In this document: one piece after another, positions 40,828-51,700 of the stretch
How the letters are laid out: each line of letters opens with the position of its first letter
How positions within the stretch are numbered: position 1 is the stretch's first letter
Origin: Diphasiastrum complanatum
Lineage: Eukaryota > Streptophyta > Lycopodiopsida > Lycopodiales > Lycopodiaceae
Direction of reading: 5' to 3'
DNA length: 64,000 nucleotides
Assembly (NCBI GenBank): GCA_029204225.1
Contig: CM055102.1
Coordinates: forward strand, 8,939,456-9,003,455
Made by a program: the position numbers and the translations under genes
The notes under the pieces: generated by a model
Seen by the model: only the letters and a program-made list of their open reading frames with translations
Told to the model about the DNA's origin: nothing
Databases searched by the model: none

Positions 40828-41424
40828 ATTAGGCGGCCAAATGTGCAGGTTTTGCCAGATTTAGAAGAGATTTGTGGGCGAGTTTGCTTTTGTAGCATTC
40901 CAATCAAGTTTCTAGCTAAAAATCTTGTTGATTTATGTGTAGAAATTGGATCTTTGTGATCAAAACATCATTTGTATGCATTTCAATTGAAGTAGGGCGA
41001 ATTCCCTCTGTACTTATCAGAATAAGGAGACAAAAATTGTTTTGGAAAGAGGGAGATGCAAGATCCAACAAGATCCTATTAGTTTTCCATTCTAGCATAT
41101 AGTTTTTTGATTCAATTTCTTGCTTCTTCATGTCAAAAACTTCAAAATTGATGTAACCCTCTGATTTTCAGTTTGCTGAATGATTCAAGAGTGTATTTCA
41201 ATCTTAGGAGTGAGGGAAAAGCAAGTATATTGAGGTTTGGTCTTGGTTTGATCAAGAAATCATAAAACTAGTGGCTAAAATTGAGGAAAAAGTGAGGAAA
41301 AGAGAGAAAAAGTAAGGTTTTAGGTTCCAAATCTTTGTGATTTCTTCTTGTGTTTCATTTGTTGATTCAAGAGAGTGCTTAGTGCATTGGAACAGGTCAA
41401 AGATCAGAGATCAATCATTGCAAC

Positions 41425-44271
41425 ATGGCTACAAATGGAGGCTACATGTTGGAAAGCAATGATAGGCTTACCTCCCTCAACTATTCTACTTGGAAAGTAA
41501 GGATGGAGTCTTTGCTTGAGATGAATGAGTTGATGGATATTGTTGTAGGTGTGGAGGAGAGACCTTTGGCACCTCAAGAACAATTAAGGTATGACAAGAG
41601 GGCAAAGAAAGCCCTTCACATGATCAAGATGAATGTGACAAATGAGCTTATCAAAGAGGTTGGTAAGTGCACATCATCTAGTGAAGCTTGGGAAGCCTTG
41701 AAGAAGGTTTATGAATCCAAGTCTACTTCTAGAGTGTTGACTTTAAGAAGGCAAATCTTTTCTTGTATGCAAAAGAAGAGTGAGAGCGGACATGCTTTTG
41801 TTTTGAGAGTTAAAGCATTGAATGATGAGTTAGCATGCATTAATGATGGCATAAATAATGAGGAGCTTGTTCAAGTGATTCTCAATGGCTTGTTGGATGA
41901 TCATGCTAATCTTGTTCAAAGTTATGCTATCCAAAAATGTTTACCAAGTGTTGGAGACTTGCAAGAGGTCTTGTTGGCTGAAGAATTCAGGTTGCAAGCA
42001 AGAGTGGGAGCATCTTCTACATCTCAAGAAGGAGAAGAGGAGGCAATGTTCTCTAAAGGCAAGTTCAAGGGCAAAGGTAAAAGCAATTGGTCTAAAGGGC
42101 AAGACCAAGGTGAGCACTCTACTTTTGGCAAAAAGAAGGATAGATCTAAGCTAAAATGTTTCTATTGTGGAGTCAAAGGGCATTTTGCTAGTGATTGTTT
42201 TAAGAAAAAGAGGGATCAAGGGGAAAAGCAAACCAATCTAACTATTGATGAGGGTGGGGATGAGCTTCTTTCAAATGATGCTTTTGTTATGTCATCTTGC
42301 TTGTTGGCTAATCATGGAGACATTGATCCTTGGTGGATTGATAGTGGAGCCACTTCTCATATGACATATCATAAAGAGTATTTTTCATCTTTAATGGCAT
42401 TTGATGGTGATAGGAAGGTAATCTATACCGCAAATGATGGTGAGTGTACAATCAAGGGGATTGGCACAATTCCTATTTCACTTTCTACAAATAGGAATAT
42501 AGAATTGAAAGATGTTTTGCTCATTCCATCCATTACCAAGAACTTACTTAGTGTAAGCCAAATGCTTGACAAAGGATTCAAAGTTGAGTTTGATGGTGAT
42601 GCTTGCTTGATCAAAAAGGGGTGTAGTATCATTGCAAAAGGGAAAAGGCAAGGGAAATTGTTCAAGCTTGATGCATGTGTTGTTGCTAACCAAGTTGGAT
42701 GCATGGCAAATGAACAAATGTCAATTCAAGAGGTATGGCATAAAAGGATGGGACATCTCAACTACAAGGCCTTGGAGGTAATAGCCAAAAAGGAGGTAGT
42801 AAGGGGACTTCCCAAGTCTCTTACTTGCTTGAATCATGTTTGTGAAGAATGTGCTTTGTCTAAATCACATAGATTGCCATATACTAGATCTATATCTAGA
42901 TCTAAGATGCCTTTTTCTCTCTTGCATTCGGATATTCATGGTGTTACTACAATTAGCAATGGAGGTGCTAAGATGTATGTAACTTTCATTGATGATTTTA
43001 GTAGATTTTGTTGGGTTTATCTACTAAAGAGCAAGGATGAGGTGTTTGATGTGTTTGTCAAGTTCAAAGTTGCTATTGAGACTCAATTTACAACCAAAAT
43101 CAAATGCTTGAGGAGCGACAATGGTGGTGAATACATTTCTAACAAATTCAAAGCCTTTTGCGATGAGCATGGGATCAAGAGGGAGTACACATGTCCAAGA
43201 ACACCACAACAAAATGGAGTGGCCGAGAGGAAGAATAGAACCTTGTGTGAGAGTGCAAAGGCAATGAGATTGAATGCTAATCTTCCTAAACCTTTTTGGA
43301 GTGATGCTTTGTTGTGTGCAAATTTCCTATGCAATAGATGGCCAAGTGTTGTATTGGAAGGAAAAACCCCTTTTGAAGCTTTGTTTGGTATGAAGCCTAA
43401 TGTCAAGTTTCTAAGAACTTTTGGATGCATTTGCTACTTCAACATTACTCTTGATGATAGAACTAAGGAGGATCCATCTTCAAGAAAGGGCATTTTTGTT
43501 GGTTATAGTGAAGTAAGCAAAGCATATAGGATTTATGTTCCTTCAATCAAGAAAGTGTTCACAAGTAGGGATGTCATTTTTGATGAAAGTAACATTCCAA
43601 AAGTTGTTTCAAGTGATGATGGTGTTGTTGCAACTAATGTGCTTGATGACAATGGAGTTGATGACACATTGGATATGGATGTTGAAGAAGCCTCTTCAAG
43701 TCAAATTCCAAGGAGAACTCCAAGGCATAAAGTGAAACCCTCAAGGCTCACTTATGATGGCAAAGGTAAGCAAGTGGTGGATGGATCCAACTATGCTTTC
43801 CTAACTTCTTTTGATGTACCTTCATGTGTAGATGAAGCAAGGCAAAAAGAGGAATGGATCCAAGCAATGGATCTTGAGTTTGAAGCACTTATGAAGAACA
43901 ACACATGGAGATTGGTGGAGCTTCCAAAGGGCAAAAGTGCAATTGGATGCAAATGGATCTTCAAGGTAAAGACAAATCAAGATGGATCTATCAACAAGTT
44001 GAAGGCAAGGTTGGTGGCTAAAGGTTATGCTCAAGAGCATGGCATTGACTATGAGGAAACCTTTGCACCCGTGGCAAAGATGGTGAGCATAAGAGTAATC
44101 ATTTCCCTTGCAACTCTTTATGGATGGGATCTTTGGCAATTAGACATTTCTAATGCTTTCTTGAATGGTGATCTTGAAGAGGAAGTCTACATGGAGCAAC
44201 CCGAGAGCTATGTTTCTCATAGCAAGCCTAATCATGTGTGTTTTCTACAAAAAAAGTTTGTATGGTCTTAA
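41425..44271 (+). CDS. Copia-4 Gag-Pol, first part (Gag, protease, integrase, RT start)
   Basis: 948 codons from ATG 41425. Gag occupies residues 1 to about 290, with start MATNGGYMLESNDRLTSLNY and a CCHC knuckle CFYCGVKGHFASDC at residues 245-258. The protease active site WWIDSGATSHM has D-S-G at 306-308. The integrase zinc domain starts at H439 (HKRMGHLN). The catalytic triad is D503, D565 and E601, giving the D,D-35-E spacing. The RT fingers begin near residue 830 (NTWRLVELPKGKSAIGCKWI). The frame ends at 44271 after an A7 run (44249-44255) that adds one base relative to the continuing pol frame. Gag-Pol directs particle assembly, cDNA synthesis and insertion. Usual copia elements encode this as one frame, so the shift is probably a mutation or a sequencing error. 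Confidence 0.96.
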   Translation: MATNGGYMLESNDRLTSLNYSTWKVRMESLLEMNELMDIVVGVEERPLAPQEQLRYDKRAKKALHMIKMNVTNELIKEVGKCTSSSEAWEALKKVYESKSTSRVLTLRRQIFSCMQKKSESGHAFVLRVKALNDELACINDGINNEELVQVILNGLLDDHANLVQSYAIQKCLPSVGDLQEVLLAEEFRLQARVGASSTSQEGEEEAMFSKGKFKGKGKSNWSKGQDQGEHSTFGKKKDRSKLKCFYCGVKGHFASDCFKKKRDQGEKQTNLTIDEGGDELLSNDAFVMSSCLLANHGDIDPWWIDSGATSHMTYHKEYFSSLMAFDGDRKVIYTANDGECTIKGIGTIPISLSTNRNIELKDVLLIPSITKNLLSVSQMLDKGFKVEFDGDACLIKKGCSIIAKGKRQGKLFKLDACVVANQVGCMANEQMSIQEVWHKRMGHLNYKALEVIAKKEVVRGLPKSLTCLNHVCEECALSKSHRLPYTRSISRSKMPFSLLHSDIHGVTTISNGGAKMYVTFIDDFSRFCWVYLLKSKDEVFDVFVKFKVAIETQFTTKIKCLRSDNGGEYISNKFKAFCDEHGIKREYTCPRTPQQNGVAERKNRTLCESAKAMRLNANLPKPFWSDALLCANFLCNRWPSVVLEGKTPFEALFGMKPNVKFLRTFGCICYFNITLDDRTKEDPSSRKGIFVGYSEVSKAYRIYVPSIKKVFTSRDVIFDESNIPKVVSSDDGVVATNVLDDNGVDDTLDMDVEEASSSQIPRRTPRHKVKPSRLTYDGKGKQVVDGSNYAFLTSFDVPSCVDEARQKEEWIQAMDLEFEALMKNNTWRLVELPKGKSAIGCKWIFKVKTNQDGSINKLKARLVAKGYAQEHGIDYEETFAPVAKMVSIRVIISLATLYGWDLWQLDISNAFLNGDLEEEVYMEQPESYVSHSKPNHVCFLQKKFVWS

Positions 44272-45376
44272 GCAAGCACCAAGGAGTTGGTATGCTAGGC
44301 TTAACTCTTTTCTACTTTCTCAAAACTTCACTATGAGTGAGTATGATCATTCACTTTACTTTAGAATTAGTGCTAATGATGTTACAATCCTTCTAATTTA
44401 TGTGGATGACATTATTTTAAGTGGAGGGAACAAGGAAGATATAGAAGATATCAAGAAAGCACTAAAAAAGGAATTTGAAGTGCATGATCTTGGTCTTTTG
44501 AGCTATATCTTAGGAATAGAAGTAATTAGAACTTCTCAAATCACTTTTATTTCACAAGAGAAGTATGCTATTTCTATTCTCAATAGATTTCATATGGTAG
44601 ATGCAAATCCTATTGATACACCTATGGAATCACATGTAAAGCTAACTATAAGAGGTAATGAAAGATCCTTCGAGGACATTACTCTCTATAGGAAGCTAAT
44701 AGGTTCTCTTATATATCTAACCATCACAAGACCTGATTTATCTTATTGTGTTGGTAGATTAAGCCAATTCATGCAAGATCCTAGCATAGAACATTGGAAA
44801 CTAGGAAAGAGGATCTTGAGATACATCTCGGGAACAAAAGATTTTGGCATTGTTTATAGAGGCTCATCACCTAACTTATTTGGTTTTTCAGATTCAGATT
44901 TTGCAGGAGACCTTATGGATAGAAAATCCATAAATGCACATGCTATTTTCATAGGTGATGGAGCTATCTCATGGATGTCGAAGAAACAAGCAACTATATC
45001 ACTTTCTTCTAGTGAGGCCGAGTACAAAGCTTTGACATCATGCACAAAGGAGATGGTGTGGATCAAGAGGATGATTATGGAGCTTCATTTGCTGGATTTT
45101 TCAGAGAGTCCAATCATCTTTTGTGACAACCTTTCAGCCCAAAGTCTAGCAAGCAATCCGGTTTTCCATGCAAGGAGCAAACATATCGAGGTGGCTTACC
45201 ATTTTGTGAGAGAACAAGTGTTGGCAAAAGAGATCAAGCTTGAACATGTCCCATCAAAGGAATGTGTGGCTGATATCTTTACCAAAGCATTGGGAAAGGA
45301 CTTATTTTTCAAGCATAGAACAAGTCTTGGTGTACTTTCTAAATCTATGCTAAAACTAGTTGAAGAGGGAGTGTGA
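44256..45376 (+). CDS. Copia-4 Gag-Pol, second part (RT palm and RNase H)
   Basis: Continues pol in the other frame; the open frame starts upstream at 44165 but the homologous part starts just after the A7 run. KSLYGLKQAPRSWYARLN begins the palm, and the catalytic YVDD box is at 44399-44410 and intact. LIYLTITRPDLSYCVGRLSQ ends RT. RNase H has FSDSDFAGD, ISWMSKKQATISLSSSEAEY, FHARSKHIEVAYHFVREQ and ECVADIFTKAL, so all expected blocks are present. The stop TGA (45374-45376) lies inside the first bases of the 3' LTR. It needs the preceding frame for translation. No other lesion is seen. Confidence 0.95.
45361..45371 (+). promoter_or_regulatory. Polypurine tract of Copia-4
   Basis: TGAAGAGGGAG directly before the 3' LTR. 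The same tract occurs in Copia-6. Confidence 0.9.
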
Positions 45377-46024
45377 AAAATTGTCAACTAGTAGTATTTT
45401 CCTAACTTGAGATTTTGTAGGCCTATGGCCAAATAAAAGTTAGAGATAGGTTCATACATGTATGTAGAGGCCCAAAGTATGTGTACACTACTTTTGAGGT
45501 CACATTAATTAGAGGAGGTCGAGTGTGGAGCTCTTCTATTGGCTCATAATTTGGTGCATTCCTATTTGACCAAATTTCTAGGTATATGGGTGAATCCTAT
45601 TGGACCCCAATTTTAGCCTATCATAAGACAAGTGGCCAAGAGGCACTATGGCTGCTATAAATAGCCATCTCCACGAGTATGTACACATCTCATTTTCATT
45701 CTATTGAATGAATGTTATGCTCTTTGAAGGTCCATCTTCTTCTCTCTCACTTTTTTGTTCATATCTTGCATTCTAGCCACTAGAATTGTGATTTCTTTGT
45801 TGCTATGGCTTCACACGTGTGAAATGCAGGTTGTAGGCTCTGAAGTACGGACAGGGACAGCAAGTTTCTGTTTGTGGAAGCTTATGATCAGATTTTGATG
45901 TTTAGTTGATGTTTAGTATGCTTAACATCACAATTTCTATCATTTTTTCAATCTAGATGTGCATAACTTCCATGGCCAAGATCTTTATGAAACTTTAGCA
46001 TCTTTTGGATCTGAGTTTTTCACA
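45372..46024 (+). repeat. 3' LTR of Copia-4
   Basis: 653 bp, no difference seen from the 5' LTR, followed by CTGTA (46025-46029). Confidence 0.97.
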
Positions 46025-46029
46025 CTGTA

Positions 46030-46186
46030 TTCACTATCTCTCTCCTTTTGGTTATGATCTAGAGAGGATTGTTTATACCTCCACCATGTGGAATTTACAA
46101 GATAGCTAAACATAGAATCATAAGACTAGTTAATGCTAATCAACTAGTTAGTTAGTCTCCGTCGTTGCCCAATACAAAATTGTACA
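46030..46186 (-). repeat. Copia-3 5' LTR, second part (probable)
   Basis: Sequence resuming after the Copia-4 target duplication. It ends at AATTGTACA (46186), which on the minus strand gives a TGTACAATT start. The boundary with Copia-5 is inferred from where integrase-like text begins. Confidence 0.45.
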
Positions 46187-47496
46187 GTTAAATTCTACAA
46201 TCAAGGGGCAACATGGACTCGTATTGTCCATTCCATCGCAAACTGAGTTGTGGCATAAGAGACTTGGTCACTTGAACTTAGGAAGCCTCAGTTTGATGAG
46301 AAAATTGGAGATGATAACATGATTTCCTACCATAGAAGACCACCTGAAATCGATGTGCGAATTATGTGTATATGGGAAGCAACATCAAGAGAAGTTCAAT
46401 AAAGGTGGTTTTGCAAGGTCAAAGAACATCCTGGATTTGATCCACATAGATTTATGCGGGCCTATGAGGACCATGTCCTTAGGTAAAGCCTTCTATTTCA
46501 TGACCTTTATTGATGATATGTCACGTAAGACGTGAATAAGAAATTGGATGCATTTGACAATTTCAAGAGCTTCAAAGCATTGGTAAAAAATTAGACAGGT
46601 AGGAAGATCAAAGTCCTAAGATCAGATAGTGGAAGTGAGTACAAGTCTAATGATTTCAATGATCTTTGTGATCAATGTGGGATTAAAAGACAATTTACGC
46701 AAGCTCATACTCCTACTCTCAATGGTGTATCTGAGTGCAAAAATCATACAATTGTGGAAAGTGCCAGATCTATGCTAGTTGAGATGAAACTACCAAAAGA
46801 TTTTTGGTCCGAAGCATGCAGTACGGCAGTCTATCTTCAAAATAGAAGTCCTACCATTGCCATACCAAAGATAACACCTGAGGAAGCATTCACGAAGAAG
46901 AAGCCAAAGGTGAACCACTTGCAAATCTTTGGATGTAAAGCCTTTGTACACATTCTTAAGAAAGAGAGACATAAACTTGATGTGAAAGCTATCAAGTGTA
47001 TATTCCTAGGATATGATGATCGTGTGAAGGGCTATAGATGTTTTGATCCAGTGGAAAACAAAATCCATGTAAGCCATGATGTTATCTTTGATGAATCCAA
47101 GATGTATGAAGATGAGGATGCTGAAAAGATAGACACATCTAGTGGGAAATATGGTATAGTGAGGATACCTCCTGATGATGATCCATTCATTGACCTTCCA
47201 AGTGATGAACATGAGGATACATCTCAAGATACTACTACTCAACCACTAGAGACAGGTTGGAGAGGTAGAGACAAATCCTTTGGTGCAAGAAGGATTGAAG
47301 TTGCAGGTGACAAACGCAATGAGAAGGATGTACCGTGGGATACATTTTCACCAGGAAGCCGATCACCTAACAAGAAGCTCCCTAAGTAGTTTGAGAGTTT
47401 GTTGGAGAGCCGCAACATGAATGACTTTCCAGGATCATCTAGCCAGGGAGAGCTACAAAGATCAACAAGAGAGGACACAACCTGGAAGGTATGAAG
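46187..47496 (+). pseudogene. Copia-5 integrase and linker, 5' truncated
   Basis: ELWHKRLGHLNLGSLSLMRK near 46245 starts the zinc domain, and MCELCVYGKQHQEKFNKGGF (46353 on) completes it. The core shows LIHIDLCGPM, RSDSGSEYKSNDF and NGVSECKN, that is all three acidic positions, with stops near 46535 and 46592. The frame 46754-47389 gives LQIFGCKAFVHILKKERHKL and CIFLGYDDRVKGYRCFDP, followed by an acidic linker. The copy is cut at 47496 by Copia-6 and resumes at 53535. Gag and protease are missing. It represents a copia lineage distinct from Copia-4. Confidence 0.87.
47492..47496. repeat. Target site duplication of Copia-6, left
   Basis: TGAAG, repeated exactly at 53530-53534. Confidence 0.92.
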
Positions 47497-48145
47497 TGTG
47501 AAAGATTTCAGATCCTTAAGATCCAATCTACTTGAATGATCTTTGGTTAGAAAGAGAAATACACTACCAATTTCACCAATGTAGAAAAATCAGCATCTAC
47601 ACACAATTTGAGATGCAAACACTAATAGAATTTGATCAAACTTGAATGAAATGATTATGTACTATTGCTGTCCGTACAAAACCAGCAAGCTACTGTATTT
47701 CACATGTGTGGATCCAAAAATAACAAATATAGATCATTCTACACATAGAATTGCAAGCAATCACCAAGATAGTGCACCAATGGATAGTAGAACCCAAGAA
47801 AACCATGTATAAGCATGAAATGAGATAGAGAAGAGAGAAGATGACTCTCTCCATGAGTTACATCCTTCTATAGCAGGTCCAAACCCTATTTGGCCACTTC
47901 GCTTTCCCACAAAATGCTAACCCTACCAATTTTGGGTCTAGATTCAATGTACCCAACTTATTCAAATTGAATCTACTCAAACTCGCATTCTATCTTTCCC
48001 ACACTTTCAAAAAGTGTTTATTCAAATGAAATTTAGACTAATGAACTTTGAAAAGTCAACCTCTAAGTCTAAAACAAGTTTTGGCCTCAATATGCCAAAT
48101 ATGGAAATATTGCAAAATGTGATGAAACTAGTTGAATCTTTCACA
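47497..48145 (-). repeat. Copia-6 left (3') LTR
   Basis: Plus-strand TGTGAAAGATTTCAG to GAATCTTTCACA, matching 52880-53529. Confidence 0.95.
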
Positions 48146-48155
48146 CTCCCTCTTC
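48146..48155 (-). promoter_or_regulatory. Polypurine tract of Copia-6
   Basis: Minus-strand GAAGAGGGAG beside the TGTGAAAG LTR start. Confidence 0.88.
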
Positions 48156-48205
48156 AACTAGTTTTAGCATAGACTTTGATAATACTCCAAGTGAAGTCCT
48201 ATGAT

Positions 48206-48725
48206 TCATGAACAAGTCTTTTCCAATGCTTTGGTGAAGATATCAGCTACACATTCCCTTGAAGACACATGTTGAAGCTCCACCTCCTTTGCAATGACTC
48301 GCTCCCTCACAAAATGATATTGTATCTCAATATGCTTGCTCCTAGCATGAAAGATAGGATTGGATGCCATTCTTTGGGCTGATTGATTGTCACAAAAGAT
48401 GATTGGGCTCTCTGAAATATCCAGCAAGTAAAGATCCTTGATCATCCTCTTGATCCATACCGTCTCCTTTGTGCAATGTGTAAGAGCTTTGTACTCGGCC
48501 TCACTAGATGACAATGAGATAGTGGCTTGTTTCTTTTACATCCATGATATAGCTCCATCACCTATGAAAATACAATAAGAACTAATGGATTTCCTATCCA
48601 TTACATCTCCAGCATAGTCTGAATCTGAAAATCCAAAAATATTAGGTGATGATCCCTCATACAATATGCCAAAATCTCGAGTTCCAATGATGTGCCTCAA
48701 AACTCGCTTTCCTAGCTTCCAATGC
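48206..48725 (-). pseudogene. Copia-6 RNase H
   Basis: From 48725 downward: HWKLGKRVLRHIIGT, SDSDYAGDVMDRKSISS, ISWM then a stop, then KKQATISLSSSEAEYKALTH, FHARSKHIEIQYHFVRERVI and ECVADIFTKALEK. These are the blocks of copia RNase H in normal order, close to Copia-4. The stop at about 48537-48539 and a frameshift at the join with the upstream ORF break it. The text starts exactly where the RT palm would have ended. Confidence 0.9.
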
Positions 48726-51700
48726 TCCTAGCATAGTTTTTGCCAATAGAACTTTGATCCATCATAAGAATGATCTTCTTCCTAAGAATAGATCTCCTTT
48801 CAATGATCATGTAATGCTCAAAATAGAAACAACCATAATTGATATAGAAAATAGTGTCCACTTGGGATGCTTCACTATTTCTTACATCAATCTTGCATGT
48901 AAAAATGTGACTAGAACATGAAGAATCAAATAGAATGTAAATGAAATGATTCCACCATGCTTCCAACTCTGAACTCTCTGTAAAAATACAGCAAACAAAC
49001 AATAAATGTGAGTGATCAACTTTTGCTTGCATGTCTCCTCCTCCTTTGTCCTTTGTTGCCTTGTATCCACCATGATACTCCATGAATGAGCCTCCATCTT
49101 CATCTTGCCACAAGAAACCATCAAACCTTGGAAATCCATGAGTAGGTGAGTACATTAATGATGCAAATCCAGCACCACATGACTCCATAAACCAAGTAGT
49201 TTGCAGTAGTCCATCTTCAAGATCTACTTGACACAAGAAAATGACCATGAATTCACCAAAAATTGACAATCTCCAAGTATTAGCACCAAGTAGCTCAACA
49301 CTTGAGAACTTAGACATGGATGAGTGACATAATGAACCTCCAATAGCTTCATTTCCATCAGCAAAATCAGCCAAGAATGCTAGTACAAATCCAACATCAA
49401 AACAATGCTCACCAATGTAACTAGTTTTACCATATCTTGACAATTTGCACACATCCACATGAAATTGCTCAAACATGAGATAGAACAAGTAAAGTAAACT
49501 TGAACAACACTTCCTTGCTGCTCCTTTGACCTTACTTGAGTCTTCAATATGCTGCAAAAACATATCCATAACACCTTTTCCAATTACCTCTCCTTTGATG
49601 CTCTTGACTAGCTCCAAATTGCCAACTTCCCTTTTGACTAGTTGAAGCGCTTTGAGATCAATTTCTTGATCTTCAACTTGATCATCAAAGTCATTGAAAA
49701 AAATTTGTTTTCCAGATCCATTACTTGATTTTACAGCAAGATAACATCCATCCACTTGCATAGCTCCATGTACACAAGAAGATCCTCCAAAAGATGTTCC
49801 ACTCTTCATAAGAGATCGATACTCAAGATCCATTGGTTGGATCCACTCTTCTTTCCTTGCTTGATCTACACTTGTAGGCTCATCCAAAGAGGTTAGAAAA
49901 GCAACATAATTTCTAGAAACTACTTGCTTACCCTTTTGATCATATGTGAGCCTTGAAGGTACTTGTCTTTCTCTTGATGTTCTCCTTGGCTTTTGACTTG
50001 ATGAAGGTCCATCATCACCACCATCCAAAGTAGGATCCTTCTCATCAACATCAAGAATGTTAGATCCATCTACTTTACCATAAATCATGCTTGAAGGCAC
50101 CTTTGGAATGTTTCCCTCATAAAAAATGACATCTCTACCAACAATCACTTTGTTAGTAGAAGGAATGTAAACCTTGTAGGCTTTACTCACCTCACTATAT
50201 CCAACAAAAATACCTCTTCTTAAAGATCGATCCTCCTTGGTCCTATCATCAAGAGTAATGTTGACATAGCATGTGCATCCAAAGGTTCTTAGAAAGTTGA
50301 CACTCGGCCTCCTCTTGAATAGCATCTCAAAAGGTGTCCTTCCATCCAAAATAGCACTCGGCCACCTATTGCACAAGAAATTGGCACACAACAAAGCTTG
50401 ATCCCAAAATGGTTTGTCAAGATTAGCACTTAACCTCATAGCTTTAGCACTTTCACATAATGTTCTATTCTTCCTTTCAGCCACTCCATTTTGTTGTGGG
50501 GTCCTTGATGTTGTATACTCCCTCTTGATCCCATGCTTATCAAAAAGGGTCTTGAACTTGTTAGATATGTACTCACCACCATTGTCACCTCTCAAGCACT
50601 TGATCTTTGTGGAGAATTGGTTCTCCCTTGCATTCGTGAACTTGACAAAGACATCATATACTTCATCCTTGCTCTTTAGTAGATAGATCCAACAAAATCT
50701 ACTAAAATCATCAACGAATGTTACATACATCTTAGTTCCACTATTGCTAATTGTAGTAAATCCATGAATATCCGAATGTACAAGCTGAAAAGGCTTTGTA
50801 GATCTAGAAATAGATCTAGTATAAGGTAGTCTATGTGATTTAGACAAAGCACAAGACTCACAAACATGCTTGTCATTACTTAAGGAACTTGGAAGACCAA
50901 TCACAACCTTCTTCCTTGCCATTACCTCCAATGACTTGAAGTTGAGGTGTCCCATCCTTTTGTGCCAAACCTCTTGAATAGAAATTTGCTCCCTTGCAAC
51001 ACATCCAACTTGGTTAGCAATACCGCAAGCATCAAGTTTGAACAACTTCCCTTGTCCTTTACCTTTTCCAATCAAGACATCCTTCCTTTTGATCAAACAA
51101 GCATCTCCATCAAACTCCACCTTGAGGCCCTTACTTAGCATTTGACTCACACTAAGCAAATTCTTGGTAATAGATGGAATAAATAAGTCATCCTCCAAAT
51201 GAACATTCCTATTTGTAGAGAGAGAAATAGGAATTGTGCCAATCCTTTTGATTGCACACTCACCATCATTGGCCGTGTAGATCACCCTATTGTCATCTCC
51301 ATATGCCAACAAAGAAGTGAAGTACTCTTTGTGAAAGGTCATGTGTGAACTTGCTCCACTATCAATCCACCAAGGATCTAGATCTCCATCATTAGCAAGC
51401 ATACATGAAGACATCACAAAAGCATCATCATTTGCATCTTGCACATCCAAACCATCCTCATCAAGAGTAAGATTACCTTGCTTGTCTCCTTGATCTCTCT
51501 TCTTCTTGTAGCACTCACTTGCAAAGTGTCCTTTGATGCCACAATAGAAGCACTTGAGCTTTGATCTATCCTTCTTTTTGCTACTTGAAGAAGCATCCAC
51601 TTGATCTTGCCCTTTAGACCACTTGCTTTTGGTTTTGCCCTTGAATTTGCCCTTTGTGAACATAGCATCCTCTTGAAGTGTCGATGTAGATCCACCTCTT

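Larger units (their letters stand above)
40163..46024 (+). mobile_element. Copia-4, young near-intact Ty1/copia element
   Basis: A complete 5862-bp element with two 653-bp LTRs in which I see no difference, a perfect 5-bp target duplication (CTGTA), exact primer site, polypurine tract and a gag-pol that is open except for one single-base shift at an A7 run (44249-44255). All enzymatic motifs are present. It is therefore the most recent insertion here and the best local candidate for an autonomous helper of this lineage. It landed in the LTR of Copia-3. Confidence 0.97.

Noticed and set aside
43024-43430. Long frames antisense to Copia-4, Copia-1 and Copia-6 genes
   Set aside because: They are shadows of the strong coding strand and have no motifs of their own.
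44249-44255. A7 run as a programmed frameshift site
   Set aside because: Copia Gag-Pol is normally one frame, and the shift falls in the middle of RT rather than between gag and pol. A mutation or sequencing error is simpler.
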